Shown: in pieces, positions 25,539 through 34,131 of the stretch
Position numbering within the stretch: the first letter of the stretch is position 1
Layout of the letters: every line of letters begins with the position of its first letter
DNA from: Acidobacteriota bacterium
GTDB lineage: Bacteria > Acidobacteriota > Blastocatellia > RBC074
Assembly (NCBI GenBank): GCA_018269055.1
Contig: JAFDVI010000019.1
Span: 62,001 to 126,000, forward strand
DNA: 64,000 bases
Direction: 5' to 3'
The notes under the pieces: generated by a model
What the model was told of the DNA's origin: nothing
Databases searched by the model: none
The model's input: only the letters and a program-made list of their open reading frames with translations
Position numbers and translations under genes: made by a program

Positions 25539-27620
25539 TTACCGTTCGACTTTGGCGGCGCTTGAAGCGGAAACGGGAGCCGGTGTTTTCTTCAGGTATT
25601 TTTCGTACCAGGCCAGATACCGTTCATATCGGTCACGGACGTAACTGGGCCGTTGAATACCGTGAAATTCATTCGGGTAAATTACCAGTTGGGTCTCAAC
25701 GCCCAGGCTTCTCAGCGCCTGGTACATCTGCTCGCCGCCGGAAATCGGCACATTGAAATCCTTTTCGCCTCCCAGAAACAGCGTCGGCGTTTTGATGCGG
25801 TCGGCATGCAAAAACGGGTATGACAGTTTCTGGTACGTTTCCCACGATTTCGGATTCCAGGGCGGGCCGATTTCGTTGTCGTACTGGATAATGTAATGGT
25901 CAACGCCGTAATACGAAACGGTGAAGGCAGTCCCTGCGCCGCTGGTCGCCGCTTTGAACCGCGTGTCGCTGGCGATCAGGTAATCGGTCAGAATGCCGCC
26001 ATAACTCCACCCGCCAACGCCGAGTTTGTCCGGGTCGGCGACGCCCATTTTGACGACGTGATCCACTCCGGCGTGCAAATCCTCGACTTCGTAATGCCCC
26101 CAATCGGCAAAAATCGAACGTGAAAACTTCTGGCCTCGGCCGGCGCTGCCGCGATAATTCACCGCCAACACCGCGTAGCCGTTGGCGGCAAACAATTGCC
26201 GTTCAAAGCTGAACGTGTGTTGATCCTGTCCATTCGGCCCGCCGTGAATGCGCAACAGCATCGGAACTTTGGTCCCTTTGACGTAACCAACCGGATACGT
26301 CAGCAAGCCGTACACATCCGTTCCATCTTTGCTTTTGAAGCCAATCTCTTCGGTTTGGCCCAGATCGAATTCGGCAAACAGCGCATCGTTCAGATGCGTG
26401 AGTTGGCGGAGCTTGCCATCTTCAAACGCGCAAACATCTGTGGATTTTGAATCTCCGCCCGAAAGCACGACCGAATGATTCGCTGCCATATCCCAACTGG
26501 AAATGACAACCGGTGGAGTCAGCAACTTGTCTACCTTGCCGCTGGCCAGCGTGACCTGCATCGGATACACCGAACGGTTGTCGGTTACGGTGAACAGGAT
26601 TGCTTTGCCGTCGGCGCTGAATTTCGGCGAAGAAACGCCGCGATCCAATGCTTCCACCGTCGGCAACCGTTTCGGAGCGGCGCTGCCGTCGGCGGCGACA
26701 ATCAGCAGATGATCCATGCTGTAGGCACCCCATTTCTTTTCATCGCTTTCCGTGAAGGTGATCCATTTGCCGTCCGGGCTCCATTCAAAACGGCCACGTC
26801 CAACGCGATTTGCCGACGTGGTCAGCAGTTTTTCCGTCGCACCCGCTTTGGCTTCGGCGACGAACAACTGCCCGTCCGGTTCCCGGTCGGGATCAGGAGC
26901 ATGATTGCTGAAAAACGCGATGCGCGATCCGTCCGGCGACCACGAAGGCGATGATTCGTCGGCTTTTGCCGCCGTCAACCGGTCGAGTTTTTTGGTTTCA
27001 ATGTCGAACAGGTAAATGTAGCTGTGGCGACCGGAGGTCAGATACCCCTGCACATCCTGTTTGAATTTGTACCGGTCAAGCACGATAGGTTTCGGCGGTT
27101 TGGGCTTGCCGCCCGCTTCCGTTGCCGCCGCGTTGGCTTCGGCTTCCGGGTCAGGATCGCCCACGACTAAAGCCAGCCGTTTGGAATCCGGCGACCATTC
27201 ATAGCCCTGCAAACGACCTTTGACGTTGGTCAACTGAGTGGCTTCGCCGCCGCTGCGGTCAAGCAGCCAAACCTGATTGCCTTTGGCGGGGCCCTTTCGC
27301 GACGATGTGAACGCAAGGTATTTGCCATCGGGGCTGAAACGCGGAGCCGATTCACTTTCCTGACCCGAAGTGATCTGGCGTTCGCCTTTTCCATCGTACC
27401 CCACCATCCAGATATGCGCCGAGCTTTTGTCTTCTTTGGCGTCAATCTGCGACACGACAAACGCCACGGTTTGGCCGTCGGGCGAAAGTTGCGGATCGCG
27501 AACATCGCGAAAACGCGGAATGTCGTCCAGTTTCAACGGGCGTTTGGTCGTCTGCGCCGACACCGCCATTGCCAAAGCCGCAACAATTAGGAAGGCGCGG
27601 GATAGTCGTTGGATAAACAT
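25539..27620 (-). CDS. S9 family prolyl oligopeptidase-type peptidase
   Basis: A 693-residue exported peptidase starting at MFIQRLSRAFLIV, which gives a signal peptide ending near AVSAQ; GAGG lies upstream. The N-terminal two-thirds is a WD40/TolB-like propeller with recurring SPDG motifs (DPQLSPDGQTVAF, SPSWSPDGSRIAFFS). The C-terminal alpha/beta hydrolase has nucleophile Ser at about 539 in GGWSYGG, Asp in GGEKDFNVP and His in EFHGIQRPS. It resembles acylaminoacyl- and dipeptidyl-peptidases that trim peptides in the periplasm. It stands alone between two repeat-filled gaps. Confidence 0.93.
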   Translation of the reverse strand: MFIQRLSRAFLIVAALAMAVSAQTTKRPLKLDDIPRFRDVRDPQLSPDGQTVAFVVSQIDAKEDKSSAHIWMVGYDGKGERQITSGQESESAPRFSPDGKYLAFTSSRKGPAKGNQVWLLDRSGGEATQLTNVKGRLQGYEWSPDSKRLALVVGDPDPEAEANAAATEAGGKPKPPKPIVLDRYKFKQDVQGYLTSGRHSYIYLFDIETKKLDRLTAAKADESSPSWSPDGSRIAFFSNHAPDPDREPDGQLFVAEAKAGATEKLLTTSANRVGRGRFEWSPDGKWITFTESDEKKWGAYSMDHLLIVAADGSAAPKRLPTVEALDRGVSSPKFSADGKAILFTVTDNRSVYPMQVTLASGKVDKLLTPPVVISSWDMAANHSVVLSGGDSKSTDVCAFEDGKLRQLTHLNDALFAEFDLGQTEEIGFKSKDGTDVYGLLTYPVGYVKGTKVPMLLRIHGGPNGQDQHTFSFERQLFAANGYAVLAVNYRGSAGRGQKFSRSIFADWGHYEVEDLHAGVDHVVKMGVADPDKLGVGGWSYGGILTDYLIASDTRFKAATSGAGTAFTVSYYGVDHYIIQYDNEIGPPWNPKSWETYQKLSYPFLHADRIKTPTLFLGGEKDFNVPISGGEQMYQALRSLGVETQLVIYPNEFHGIQRPSYVRDRYERYLAWYEKYLKKTPAPVSASSAAKVER

Positions 27621-27711
27621 GGCTTGGTGACCTCTTTTGATTTTTAGAAGAGGAACGGGTAAGCAACCCGCTCCTCTTCTTGTTGATGTGAATCTCAAAC
27701 ACAGGTAAACA

Positions 27712-27976
27712 ACCTGAAGTCAGGACATTTTTGTTTTTCACTTGAAACCACGCTCTTCGCCGCAGGGCGGCGGCTGATTTTAGCCCGGCGTCTTCAACGC
27801 CGGGAATGTGCGAAAAACAATTTGCGTCGCGTAGCGACGGTTGAATTCAGGCGTCACTAACGCGACGCAATAACCACTAACTCCGGTTTCCGTGGGTTGA
27901 AAACCCACAGCTAAAATCAGCCGCCGCTCACGCGGCGAAAACAATGTCGTTTTTCAAAACTGTCCCGACATCAGGT
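27712..27976. repeat. Nested palindromic repeat, family A copy 1
   Basis: Most of the 381-bp gap between the S9 peptidase and the isomerase-like gene. The outer imperfect inverted ends are ACCTGAAGTCAGGACA (27712) and the match ending at 27976. Inside is a perfect 18-bp pair, GCGGCGGCTGATTTTAGC (27767-27784) and its complement (27910-27927). Shorter hairpins (CCCGGCG/CGCCGGG; GTGGGTTGAAAACCCAC) fill the centre. A separate hairpin of about 30 bp, AGAAGAGGA/TCCTCTTCT, lies just before at 27650-27681. Related copies lie at 30461 and 34132. Confidence 0.75.
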
Positions 27977-28001
27977 AAACAACCCACGCTACTGAGTGCT
28001 T

Positions 28002-28865
28002 TTACTTCAGTCCAGCCAGCAGTCCTTTGGTGTAACCGAGCGATTCGGTCAATCCGGCCAGCGGGTCTTTGCCGTCTTTTTCATACTCGAATCCGGCCAA
28101 ACCCTGATAGTTGATCTTGAGTAGCGCGCTCAGGATTGCTGTCAGGTTCAGGATGCCGCGTCCGGCTTCAATCGGCGTGTTTCGGTTGCCGAGCGCGGAA
28201 ATGTCTTTCAGGTGCAGGTCGTACAACCGTTCGCGGCATTTGACGATGGCTTCCGCCGGATCAACGCCCGCCCGCGCCGTGTGGCCAACGTCAATGCACA
28301 GGCCGATGCGTTTGTCGTATTTTTCGACGGCCTTCCAAACGTCATACGGTGAAGGGAAGAAGCCCTTGTCTTCCGGCCCGTGATTGTGAATGGCCAGTTT
28401 GATGTCGAATTCTTTGACCATCTTGTCCAGAATCGGAATCGCGTCGAGGCTGGGCGCGCAAACGATTGTCGGAACGCCAACCTCTTTGGCAAATTCAAAT
28501 GCCTGGCGAATGCCTGCTTCGCCGGAACGCATCGAAACATTGCCCACGCTCATCGGAATCATTCCGGCATCGCGGAACATCTTCGTGCGCGCTTTGCGCT
28601 CTTCTGGCGTGTGCGACAGGTCAACGTGATTTTTGACGTTTTTGATCGAAATGTACTTCACGTCCGCGCGTTGCAAACCCTTGATCGTTTCTTCAATCGG
28701 CCATTCGCGAAACGTATAGGTGGCGACGCCGATTTTCAATCCGTGCCAGCGGTCAGTTTCGGCGGCGGCGCGGACGGCGGAGCGCCCTTCCAATTTTGCA
28801 AGTGGCAAAGCTGCGGCGGTCAGTGCGCCAGTTTTGAGCAGGTTACGTCGAGAGATGGTATTCAT
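28002..28865 (-). CDS. Sugar phosphate isomerase/epimerase family protein, Tat-exported
   Basis: A 287-residue TIM-barrel protein of the xylose isomerase-like family. The start is [16 protein letters not shown] lies 8 bases upstream, and the sequence opens with a twin-arginine signal (SRRNLLK, then an Ala-rich hydrophobic stretch). The barrel shows metal-ligand-type positions in [37 protein letters not shown] and the C-terminal GLAGFEYE. Substrate is unknown; relatives act on inosose or sugar derivatives. It follows xylB by 18 bp on the same strand, so the two are probably co-transcribed, although one is exported and the kinase is cytosolic. Confidence 0.85.
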   Translation of the reverse strand: MNTISRRNLLKTGALTAAALPLAKLEGRSAVRAAAETDRWHGLKIGVATYTFREWPIEETIKGLQRADVKYISIKNVKNHVDLSHTPEERKARTKMFRDAGMIPMSVGNVSMRSGEAGIRQAFEFAKEVGVPTIVCAPSLDAIPILDKMVKEFDIKLAIHNHGPEDKGFFPSPYDVWKAVEKYDKRIGLCIDVGHTARAGVDPAEAIVKCRERLYDLHLKDISALGNRNTPIEAGRGILNLTAILSALLKINYQGLAGFEYEKDGKDPLAGLTESLGYTKGLLAGLK

Positions 28866-28883
28866 GAGTTGAGTCTCCAAGTT

Positions 28884-30413
28884 TTAAGATTGAATGAGTT
28901 GCCGATGTGCGGTGAAAGCGGACTTCAAATCCCGCACAATTTGGTCATGTAAAGCCTGCATTTGTGCATACAGCGGAACGCGTTGTTTGGTTTCAGGCTT
29001 TGCGCGCGTGGTTTCGTCCAATGCGATGTAACGAGCGCACAGGTCTTCAATGCCGACCGGTTGCCCGAGTTGTTTTTGATACGCCCAGATGGCTTGCACC
29101 GCTGCACCGACCGCCGCGCCTTCCTCGCTGGCGACGCAGACGACTTCGGCGTTGAACACGTCGGCCAGAATTTGCCGCCAAACGGGACTTTTCGCTCCGC
29201 CGCCCGTCGCGCGAATTTCCGTCGGGTTAATGCCGAGTTCGCGCAACCTGTTCAAGCCGTAATTCAGCCCCAGCGTCGTTCCTTCCATCGCTGCGCGCGC
29301 AAAGTGCGCGATGGAAAACGTTTTGTCTCGCAAGCCGAAATACACGCCTGTGCCGTCCGGTGAATTCGGCGTGCGTTCGCCTTCAAAGAAGGGAATCAGC
29401 ATCAATCCGTCATTGCCTGCCGGAACGGAAGCTGCGGCTTTCGACAATTCATCGTGCGACAGGTTGAACCGTTCGCGCACCATTTCCGTCGCGACCGTCA
29501 CGTTCATTGTACAAACCAGCGGCAGCCATTTACCGGTCGAATCACAAAACGCTGCGACTTCGCCCTGCGGATCAATCACCGGATGTTCCGCGCAAGCGTA
29601 AATCGTTCCCGAAGTTCCCAGGCTGACGGTGACGACGCCCGGCGCGACGTTGCCGGTCCCGATAGCGCCCATCATGTTGTCGCCGCCGCCAGAACTGACG
29701 ATCACGCCTTTGCTTAACCCGAATTCGTCGGCAAGGTCTTCGCGCAAGGTTCCAGCGATGTCATCCGAAGCGATCAACTCTGGCAGCATTTGGGCAACTC
29801 TGTGATCAATTGCGTCAATCGCGGCTTTTGACCAAACGCGATTGCGAACATCCAGCAGCGCAGTGCCGGAAGCGTCGCCGCATTCCATCGTTTTGCGCCC
29901 GGTCAGCCAGAAATTGATGTAATCGTGCGGCAGTAACACCAAGCGCAGCCGCGCAAAGTGTTCCGGTTCGTGCTGTTTCAGCCACAGAATTTTGGATGCC
30001 GTGAAGCCCGCCGGAACGCCATTGCCGACCGTTTCAATCGTCTTTTCGAGTCCGCCGAGCGCGTCAATGATCGCTTCGCATTCCACGCTGGTCGAAGTGT
30101 CACACCATAACTTGGCCGGACGAATGACATGATCGTGTTCATCCAGCGCCACAAAGCCATGCTGCTGGCCGGAAACGCCAATGCCTTTGACCGCCGCAGC
30201 GTCAATGCCGGAACTTTCCAGCACGGTTTTAATGCCATACCGAATAGCGGCAATCCAATCCGCCGGATTCTGTTCTTTATGCCCGGCGGGTAGGCCTTCG
30301 ATCAAATCGTAATGGTGGCTCGCGCTAGCGACGACCTGGCCGGTTTCAGCATCGAGCAAAATGGTTTTGGTGCTTTGCGTACCGCTGTCTATGCCGATGA
30401 AGTATTCGCTCAT
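28884..30413 (-). CDS. xylB: Xylulokinase
   Basis: A 509-residue FGGY-family kinase that phosphorylates D-xylulose for the pentose phosphate pathway. The N-terminal phosphate motif is FIGIDSGTQSTK. The substrate region has GVSGQQHGFV, LWCDTST and HDYINFWLTG. The second domain has the FGGY signature around PGVVTVSLGTSGTIYA and RATGGGAKSPVWRQILADVF near the C-terminus. Length is standard for XylB. An isomerase-like gene is 18 bp downstream; a sugar ABC permease lies 4 kb away, but there is no xylose isomerase in the window. L-ribulokinase and glycerol kinase are less likely given the QQHG motif. Confidence 0.9.
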   Translation of the reverse strand: MSEYFIGIDSGTQSTKTILLDAETGQVVASASHHYDLIEGLPAGHKEQNPADWIAAIRYGIKTVLESSGIDAAAVKGIGVSGQQHGFVALDEHDHVIRPAKLWCDTSTSVECEAIIDALGGLEKTIETVGNGVPAGFTASKILWLKQHEPEHFARLRLVLLPHDYINFWLTGRKTMECGDASGTALLDVRNRVWSKAAIDAIDHRVAQMLPELIASDDIAGTLREDLADEFGLSKGVIVSSGGGDNMMGAIGTGNVAPGVVTVSLGTSGTIYACAEHPVIDPQGEVAAFCDSTGKWLPLVCTMNVTVATEMVRERFNLSHDELSKAAASVPAGNDGLMLIPFFEGERTPNSPDGTGVYFGLRDKTFSIAHFARAAMEGTTLGLNYGLNRLRELGINPTEIRATGGGAKSPVWRQILADVFNAEVVCVASEEGAAVGAAVQAIWAYQKQLGQPVGIEDLCARYIALDETTRAKPETKQRVPLYAQMQALHDQIVRDLKSAFTAHRQLIQS

Positions 30414-30460
30414 CTTCGCTATGTCTTTTAATTGTTGGCATCCCTGCTCAGTCGTTTTCG

Positions 30461-30778
30461 TCGCGGTAGCGACGGCTGAATTTAGCGCGGCATTGATGGT
30501 CTTTGAGAATTAAATGCACTCAGCGCAACTTACCATTTTCCCTTTGCGGCTTTGCCGCCCGATGTGCGGAAAGGCTCTGCCTTTCCGTCAGATTTACCGA
30601 ATTTTGGGGTTGTGCCCCAAACGGCTGGGGCGTAGCCCCAAAGTCAGATAAAAAGCATTGCCTCGATAAGGCATAGCCTTATCGCACATCATTGTGGCGA
30701 AGCCGCAAAGGCGACTGCATTTATTACTCAAAGACCATAAAACCCACGGCTAAATTCAAACGCCACTCGCGTGGCGGA
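30461..30778. repeat. Palindromic repeat, family A copy 2, split by an insertion
   Basis: The left half (TCGCGGTAGCGACGGCTGAA, then TTTAGC) and the right half (CCCACGGCTAAATTCAAACG, then CCACTCGCG) match the ends of the other family A copies. They are separated by a 243-bp palindromic element at 30496-30738. Together with the unassigned flank 30779-31059, where I see only AT-rich DNA and a likely promoter region, this explains the 646-bp gap after xylB. Confidence 0.65.
30496..30738. mobile_element. 243-bp MITE-like element nested in a repeat
   Basis: Terminal inverted repeats of about 23 bp: ATGGTCTTTGAGAATTAAAT at the left and ATTTATTACTCAAAGACCAT at the right, 17 of 20 positions pairing. 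Inside them are further mirror pairs in the same order (CCTTTGCGGCTTTGCCGC with GTGGCGAAGCCGCAAAGG; GATGTGCG with CGCACATC), so the whole element could fold into one long hairpin. The centre carries smaller stems (GGAAAGGCTCTGCCTTTCC; GGGGTTGTGCCCC; GGGGCGTAGCCCC). There is no reading frame inside. It interrupts the family A repeat. Confidence 0.75.
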
Positions 30779-31059
30779 AAGGCTAAGCAGTTACGATTTG
30801 GGTTTTGATGCGTGCCGGATTTGGCTTGGTCATTAAACGCAATTGCCGCACGCTAGGCAAGCTGAGTGAACCGCTTCGCAAAAATTAGTTGCTCAGGCAA
30901 TAGGTGCGCGCTTATACTCCGCGCCGTTCGCAACTAAGCCACTCGGCAAATTTTTACCATTAACTCTATTGCGGTGTTTCACAATAGCAGTCAAATTCAA
31001 GTTCGGTTCTATTTGGTAGCTTGTTCCTATTTTCATTAGGAGCAAAAAGGAGAATAAAA

Positions 31060-32004
31060 ATGGAAACGACGTTCTGTCAAAGCTGTGGAACTCAAATACA
31101 AGATATCAGTATTAAATTTTGCGCGAGTTGTGGCACACAAGTAGTATGGCCTAACTCTCAAATTGGAGAATCAACGCCTCTAACTATTTCCCCAACGAAT
31201 CTTCCGACTGGGAGATTGCAAAACGAAGTTCGCTTACTTGATAAATACAATGATGAAATTGATGGGCTGAAAGACCAGTTAGCTGAAGCTGACCCACAAA
31301 CCTCAAAACGTATTCAGGGACAACTTGAGCAAAAAATGCAGATTTACTGGAAGCAAGTTCAACTTGTTCAATCGCAATTCCCAGATGCCATTGATGGCCA
31401 CTTACACGAAGCCGCCTTCTACACTTTCCAAGCCTTAATAAAACTTTTTTCTGCTGGCTTGATGCGGAGAATGTCTGCGAGGTCTAGTAATGCAGCGATT
31501 GGCATAGCAACAGGCTTGATTGCGAAACAGCAAGAGAAAAGCAACGCCATGCAATCGTTAGGTATACTTGATAAAGCGCTAAGCATTTACGATTATCCTG
31601 GAGCAAGATTTGCAAAAGCTGGTATTTACCAGCTTTTGGGACAAAACCCGCAAGCCCTCGTCGAACTCAATTACATCATTGCCAACTTTCCAGATGACGA
31701 CGTTTATGTTTTAGCGCGTGAACTGAAAGATGAAATCGAAAATCCTCCGAAGAAAGGAATGTGTTTTGTTGCTACAGCCGCTTACGGTTCGCCGCTTGCA
31801 CCAGAGGTTATCCTGCTGAGTCGCTACAGGGATGAGGTTTTGCTTCCGTCTAAGCTTGGCGCACTTTTTGTGGCTCTGTACTATCTGATTTCCCCACCGC
31901 TAGCAGCACTTATTGCACGAATAGACTTTCTTCGAGCGATGACAAGAAATTGGTTACTTGCGCCAATAATCCATTTTCTGAGACGCAAGAAGACAAAATC
32001 ATAA
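31060..32004 (+). CDS. Zinc-ribbon protein with CFI-box C-terminal domain
   Basis: A 314-residue protein starting METTFCQSCGTQIQ; AAAAAGGAG lies just upstream. An N-terminal zinc ribbon has two Cys pairs (CQSC and CASC, residues about 5-26). A helical middle part, with coiled-coil character at about 60-110, is followed by TPR-like helices around LDKALSIYDYPGARFAKAGI. The C-terminus has the CFI-box type motif CFVATAAYGSPLAPEVILL and two hydrophobic spans. The motif is known as a C-terminal domain on diverse bacterial proteins, with no settled role. First of four zinc-binding genes in an AT-richer stretch. Confidence 0.8.
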   Translation: METTFCQSCGTQIQDISIKFCASCGTQVVWPNSQIGESTPLTISPTNLPTGRLQNEVRLLDKYNDEIDGLKDQLAEADPQTSKRIQGQLEQKMQIYWKQVQLVQSQFPDAIDGHLHEAAFYTFQALIKLFSAGLMRRMSARSSNAAIGIATGLIAKQQEKSNAMQSLGILDKALSIYDYPGARFAKAGIYQLLGQNPQALVELNYIIANFPDDDVYVLARELKDEIENPPKKGMCFVATAAYGSPLAPEVILLSRYRDEVLLPSKLGALFVALYYLISPPLAALIARIDFLRAMTRNWLLAPIIHFLRRKKTKS

Positions 32005-32067
32005 CTTGGGCTTCGTAATTAAACGTATGGAGCAACACAAAAACAATATTAACAATTTGGAGGATAT

Positions 32068-32238
32068 ATGGCGGACAAAGATGAAGTTTATTATTGCGGA
32101 AAGTGCCGTAGACAATATGAACCAATATCAAAAAATCAAAAATGCCCGGATTGCGGCAAAATCACAGTGAGTTGGGACCTAAGGCGTGAGTCAGAATCTG
32201 ATGCACAAAGAAAATGGAAAGCCATCAACGGAAGCTAG
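32068..32238 (+). CDS. Small zinc-ribbon protein
   Basis: A 56-residue reading frame preceded by a strong GGAGG five bases before the ATG. The sequence has two Cys pairs, YYCGKCRRQYEP and QKCPDCGK, the usual knuckles of a rubredoxin-like zinc ribbon, followed by a charged tail ending KWKAINGS. It is 63 bp downstream of the CFI-box gene on the same strand. The good ribosome binding site and the intact ribbon argue that it is a real gene despite its size. Function unknown; a nucleic-acid or protein-binding role is a guess. Confidence 0.65.
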   Translation: MADKDEVYYCGKCRRQYEPISKNQKCPDCGKITVSWDLRRESESDAQRKWKAINGS

Positions 32239-32339
32239 GCTCAAGATGTTAATTTAACTGGCGGTAATCGAAGGCCCCTCTTAATTTTAGGTGTGGCCCT
32301 CGGCTGCCTTTGCACACCATTAAAACTAAGGAGAAACAC

Positions 32340-32522
32340 ATGAGCAACTCAACTACAGCTACTCAAAAGACTACTGAAGCCGTTTCGGATGCTACCCGTG
32401 CAGTCGGAGCAGAAAACAGTTGGAAGTGCTGCCAATGCAGGCATGAGAATTATTACGACAAACATACGTGTAATGGCTGTGGACATAGTCGTTGCAGCAA
32501 TTGCAAAGATCTTTTAGGGTAA
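32340..32522 (+). CDS. Small protein with three Cys pairs
   Basis: A 60-residue protein starting MSNSTTATQK after AAGGAGA. The N-terminal 28 residues are Ser/Thr/Ala-rich. The C-terminal half has three Cys pairs, CCQC, CNGC and CSNC, with spacing that would suit two treble-clef or RanBP2-like zinc sites. Its stop overlaps the Shine-Dalgarno region of the next gene, so the two are probably translated from one message. I do not recognise a named family. Confidence 0.65.
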   Translation: MSNSTTATQKTTEAVSDATRAVGAENSWKCCQCRHENYYDKHTCNGCGHSRCSNCKDLLG

Positions 32523-32539
32523 TAAGGAGGCCTGACTAT

Positions 32540-32674
32540 ATGCTGCGAAATCAAATTCTCAAATTTATGAGAAGTGTGGCAACTCATAAATGCAAAATAT
32601 GTGGAGCATGGCACGGCGGTGTTTATCATCCTGACATATGCCAAGATTGCTGGAAAAAAGGTCACCGTCCATAA
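32540..32674 (+). CDS. Small zinc-ribbon protein
   Basis: A 44-residue protein starting MLRNQILKFMR; AGGAGG lies nine bases upstream and begins right after the preceding stop. Two Cys pairs (CKIC and CQDC) with intervening His form a compact zinc ribbon (HKCKICGAWHGG, then HPDICQDC). It is the last gene of the AT-richer zinc-ribbon run. The small size lowers confidence, but the ribosome binding site and operonic spacing support it. Confidence 0.6.
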   Translation: MLRNQILKFMRSVATHKCKICGAWHGGVYHPDICQDCWKKGHRP

Positions 32675-32702
32675 AACCGCGCTGAACATACATCAATTGT
32701 AG

Positions 32703-32762
32703 CCGTCTCCGTAGCCGAGTGGTTTGTAGGCAAAGGCGCGACACTGTAAACGCGGTGTTAGA
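32703..32762 (+). other. Degenerate tRNA-like segment
   Basis: GTAGCCGAGTGG, AAAGGCG and CTGTAAA occur in the order seen in the D-arm and anticodon loop of tRNA-Tyr-like genes. The D-loop carries an extra 8-base stretch, the anticodon stem does not pair well, and no T-arm follows because the transporter remnant begins immediately. It is best read as a tRNA fragment or a coincidence, and it is not a functional tRNA. Confidence 0.3.
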
Positions 32763-33227
32763 TCATCGGCGATCTTCTTTCGCCTCTGAGGCTGCCCGGT
32801 CGGCGGCGACTTGTCTGTGGTTGATTAGGGCGACGAACAGGAATCCGCCGACAATATTTCCTAAGACTGCCGGAATGATGAATTCGTTGATGGCCCAAGC
32901 CCAGCCGGAAGCTCCGTCGAATGCGCGGTAAAAGGCTTCGGTCGCGCCCGCAATGGAGTGGCGGAAGCCAAGCGCGGAAATGGGCGCGGTCGAAATCCAG
33001 ATGAGCAGGATTTGCGCGACCGTTTCGCGCGTCGAAGCCACCAGCCAGGCCATCAGCGCAATCAACCATCCGGCGTAAATCGCTCGATAAGTGACCAACC
33101 AGAACCCGCCAAACGTGCCTTCTTCTCCCAACCTCAGCAACGATTGTTTGAACTCTGTCCCTATCATTTGGGTTTTGGCTGCGACAAGGGCGAAGAAGAA
33201 GGTTCCAATCAAATTGACGATCAGCAC
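32763..33227 (-). pseudogene. Formate/nitrite transporter family, 5'-truncated remnant
   Basis: The 154-codon frame is the C-terminal part of a YfdC-like FNT protein: VNLIGTFFFALVAA, FWLVTYRAIYAGWLIALMAW, GFRHSIAGATEAFYRAFDG and the last span PAVLGNIVGGFLFVALINH. Family members are about 260-300 residues; the first half, including the N-terminal spans that complete the pore, is absent. The only start is a GTG 2 bp from the stop of the FAH-family gene, with no ribosome binding site, and similarity seems to begin right at that junction. This suggests a deletion that fused the remnant to its neighbour's 3' end. Confidence 0.75.
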
Positions 33228-33229
33228 AA

Positions 33230-34069
33230 CTAGGCTTTGACGAACGTGTTGTGTAACGTGCCGACATTTTCAATCACGACATCAAACACATCACCGTCTT
33301 TCAGTAGGACGGGTGGATTGCGGAACACACCGACGCCTTCCGGCGTGCCGGTGGCAATCACATCGCCGGGTTCCAGCGTGATGGCCTGGGTGATGTAATG
33401 AATCAGATACGCCACTTTGAAAATCATCTTGTCGGTGTTCGATGACTGCATGACTTCGCCGTTTAAGATGCCTTCGATCTTCAGGGTTTGCGGATCGGCG
33501 ATCTCGTCTTTGGTGACGACAAATGGGCCGATTGGACAAAAACCGTCCAGGCCTTTGCCACGAACCCATTGGCCGTCGGCGAATTGCAGATCGCGCGCCG
33601 ACACGTCGTTCAGACAGGCATAACCGAAAACATAATCCAGCGCGTCCGCTTCGCTGACTTTGCTGGCTTTCTTGCCAATGACGACTGCCAGTTCGGCTTC
33701 GAAATCAATTTTTTCGCTGATCGAATGCAGCGTGACTTTGGCGTTGTGCGCGTTCACGGAGTTGGTGAACTTCGTGAAGATCAGCGGAGAGGACGGAGGT
33801 TCGCTGCCGCCTTCGATGGCATGGTCGTGGTAGTTGCGACCGATGGCGATGACTTTGCCGGGCGTAACGGCTGGTAGATATTCCACCGCGTCCGGCGCGT
33901 AAGCCGTTTTGGCGTTGACGTTTTTTGCCGCGTGAATCGCCGCAGCGCCTTTGTTGATAAAGTCTTTGGTTGTCGCAGCGATGTCGGTGATGTCTACGAT
34001 CACATCGTTGCTGAGCAAGCCCAACCGGGCTTCTTCGGATGCTTTGGTTTTGAATTGTGTGATTCTCAT
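33230..34069 (-). CDS. Fumarylacetoacetate hydrolase family protein
   Basis: A 279-residue FAH-superfamily enzyme. The catalytic domain starts near VIAIGRNYHDHA, with metal-ligand acidic positions in EKIDFEAELAVVIGKKA and YACLNDVSARDLQF. The family motifs KGLDGFCPIGPFVV and GDVIATGTPEGVG are intact, as is the C-terminal DVFDVVIENVGTL. It hydrolyses a beta-diketone or decarboxylates a keto acid; related enzymes work in 4-hydroxyphenylacetate or sugar-acid (2-keto-3-deoxy-fuconate or -xylonate) pathways, and the nearby xylulokinase and sugar permease make the latter attractive but unproven. It runs directly into the truncated FNT remnant. Confidence 0.88.
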   Translation of the reverse strand: MRITQFKTKASEEARLGLLSNDVIVDITDIAATTKDFINKGAAAIHAAKNVNAKTAYAPDAVEYLPAVTPGKVIAIGRNYHDHAIEGGSEPPSSPLIFTKFTNSVNAHNAKVTLHSISEKIDFEAELAVVIGKKASKVSEADALDYVFGYACLNDVSARDLQFADGQWVRGKGLDGFCPIGPFVVTKDEIADPQTLKIEGILNGEVMQSSNTDKMIFKVAYLIHYITQAITLEPGDVIATGTPEGVGVFRNPPVLLKDGDVFDVVIENVGTLHNTFVKA

Positions 34070-34131
34070 TGCCTTTGGTAATTGGGGAATTTGAAGTTTG
34101 AGAGTAACAACTCCGTCTTTTCACCGCGTCA

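Noticed and set aside
32703..32762. A functional tRNA gene
   Set aside because: The D-loop is too long, the anticodon stem does not pair, and there is no T-arm; kept only as a low-confidence fragment.
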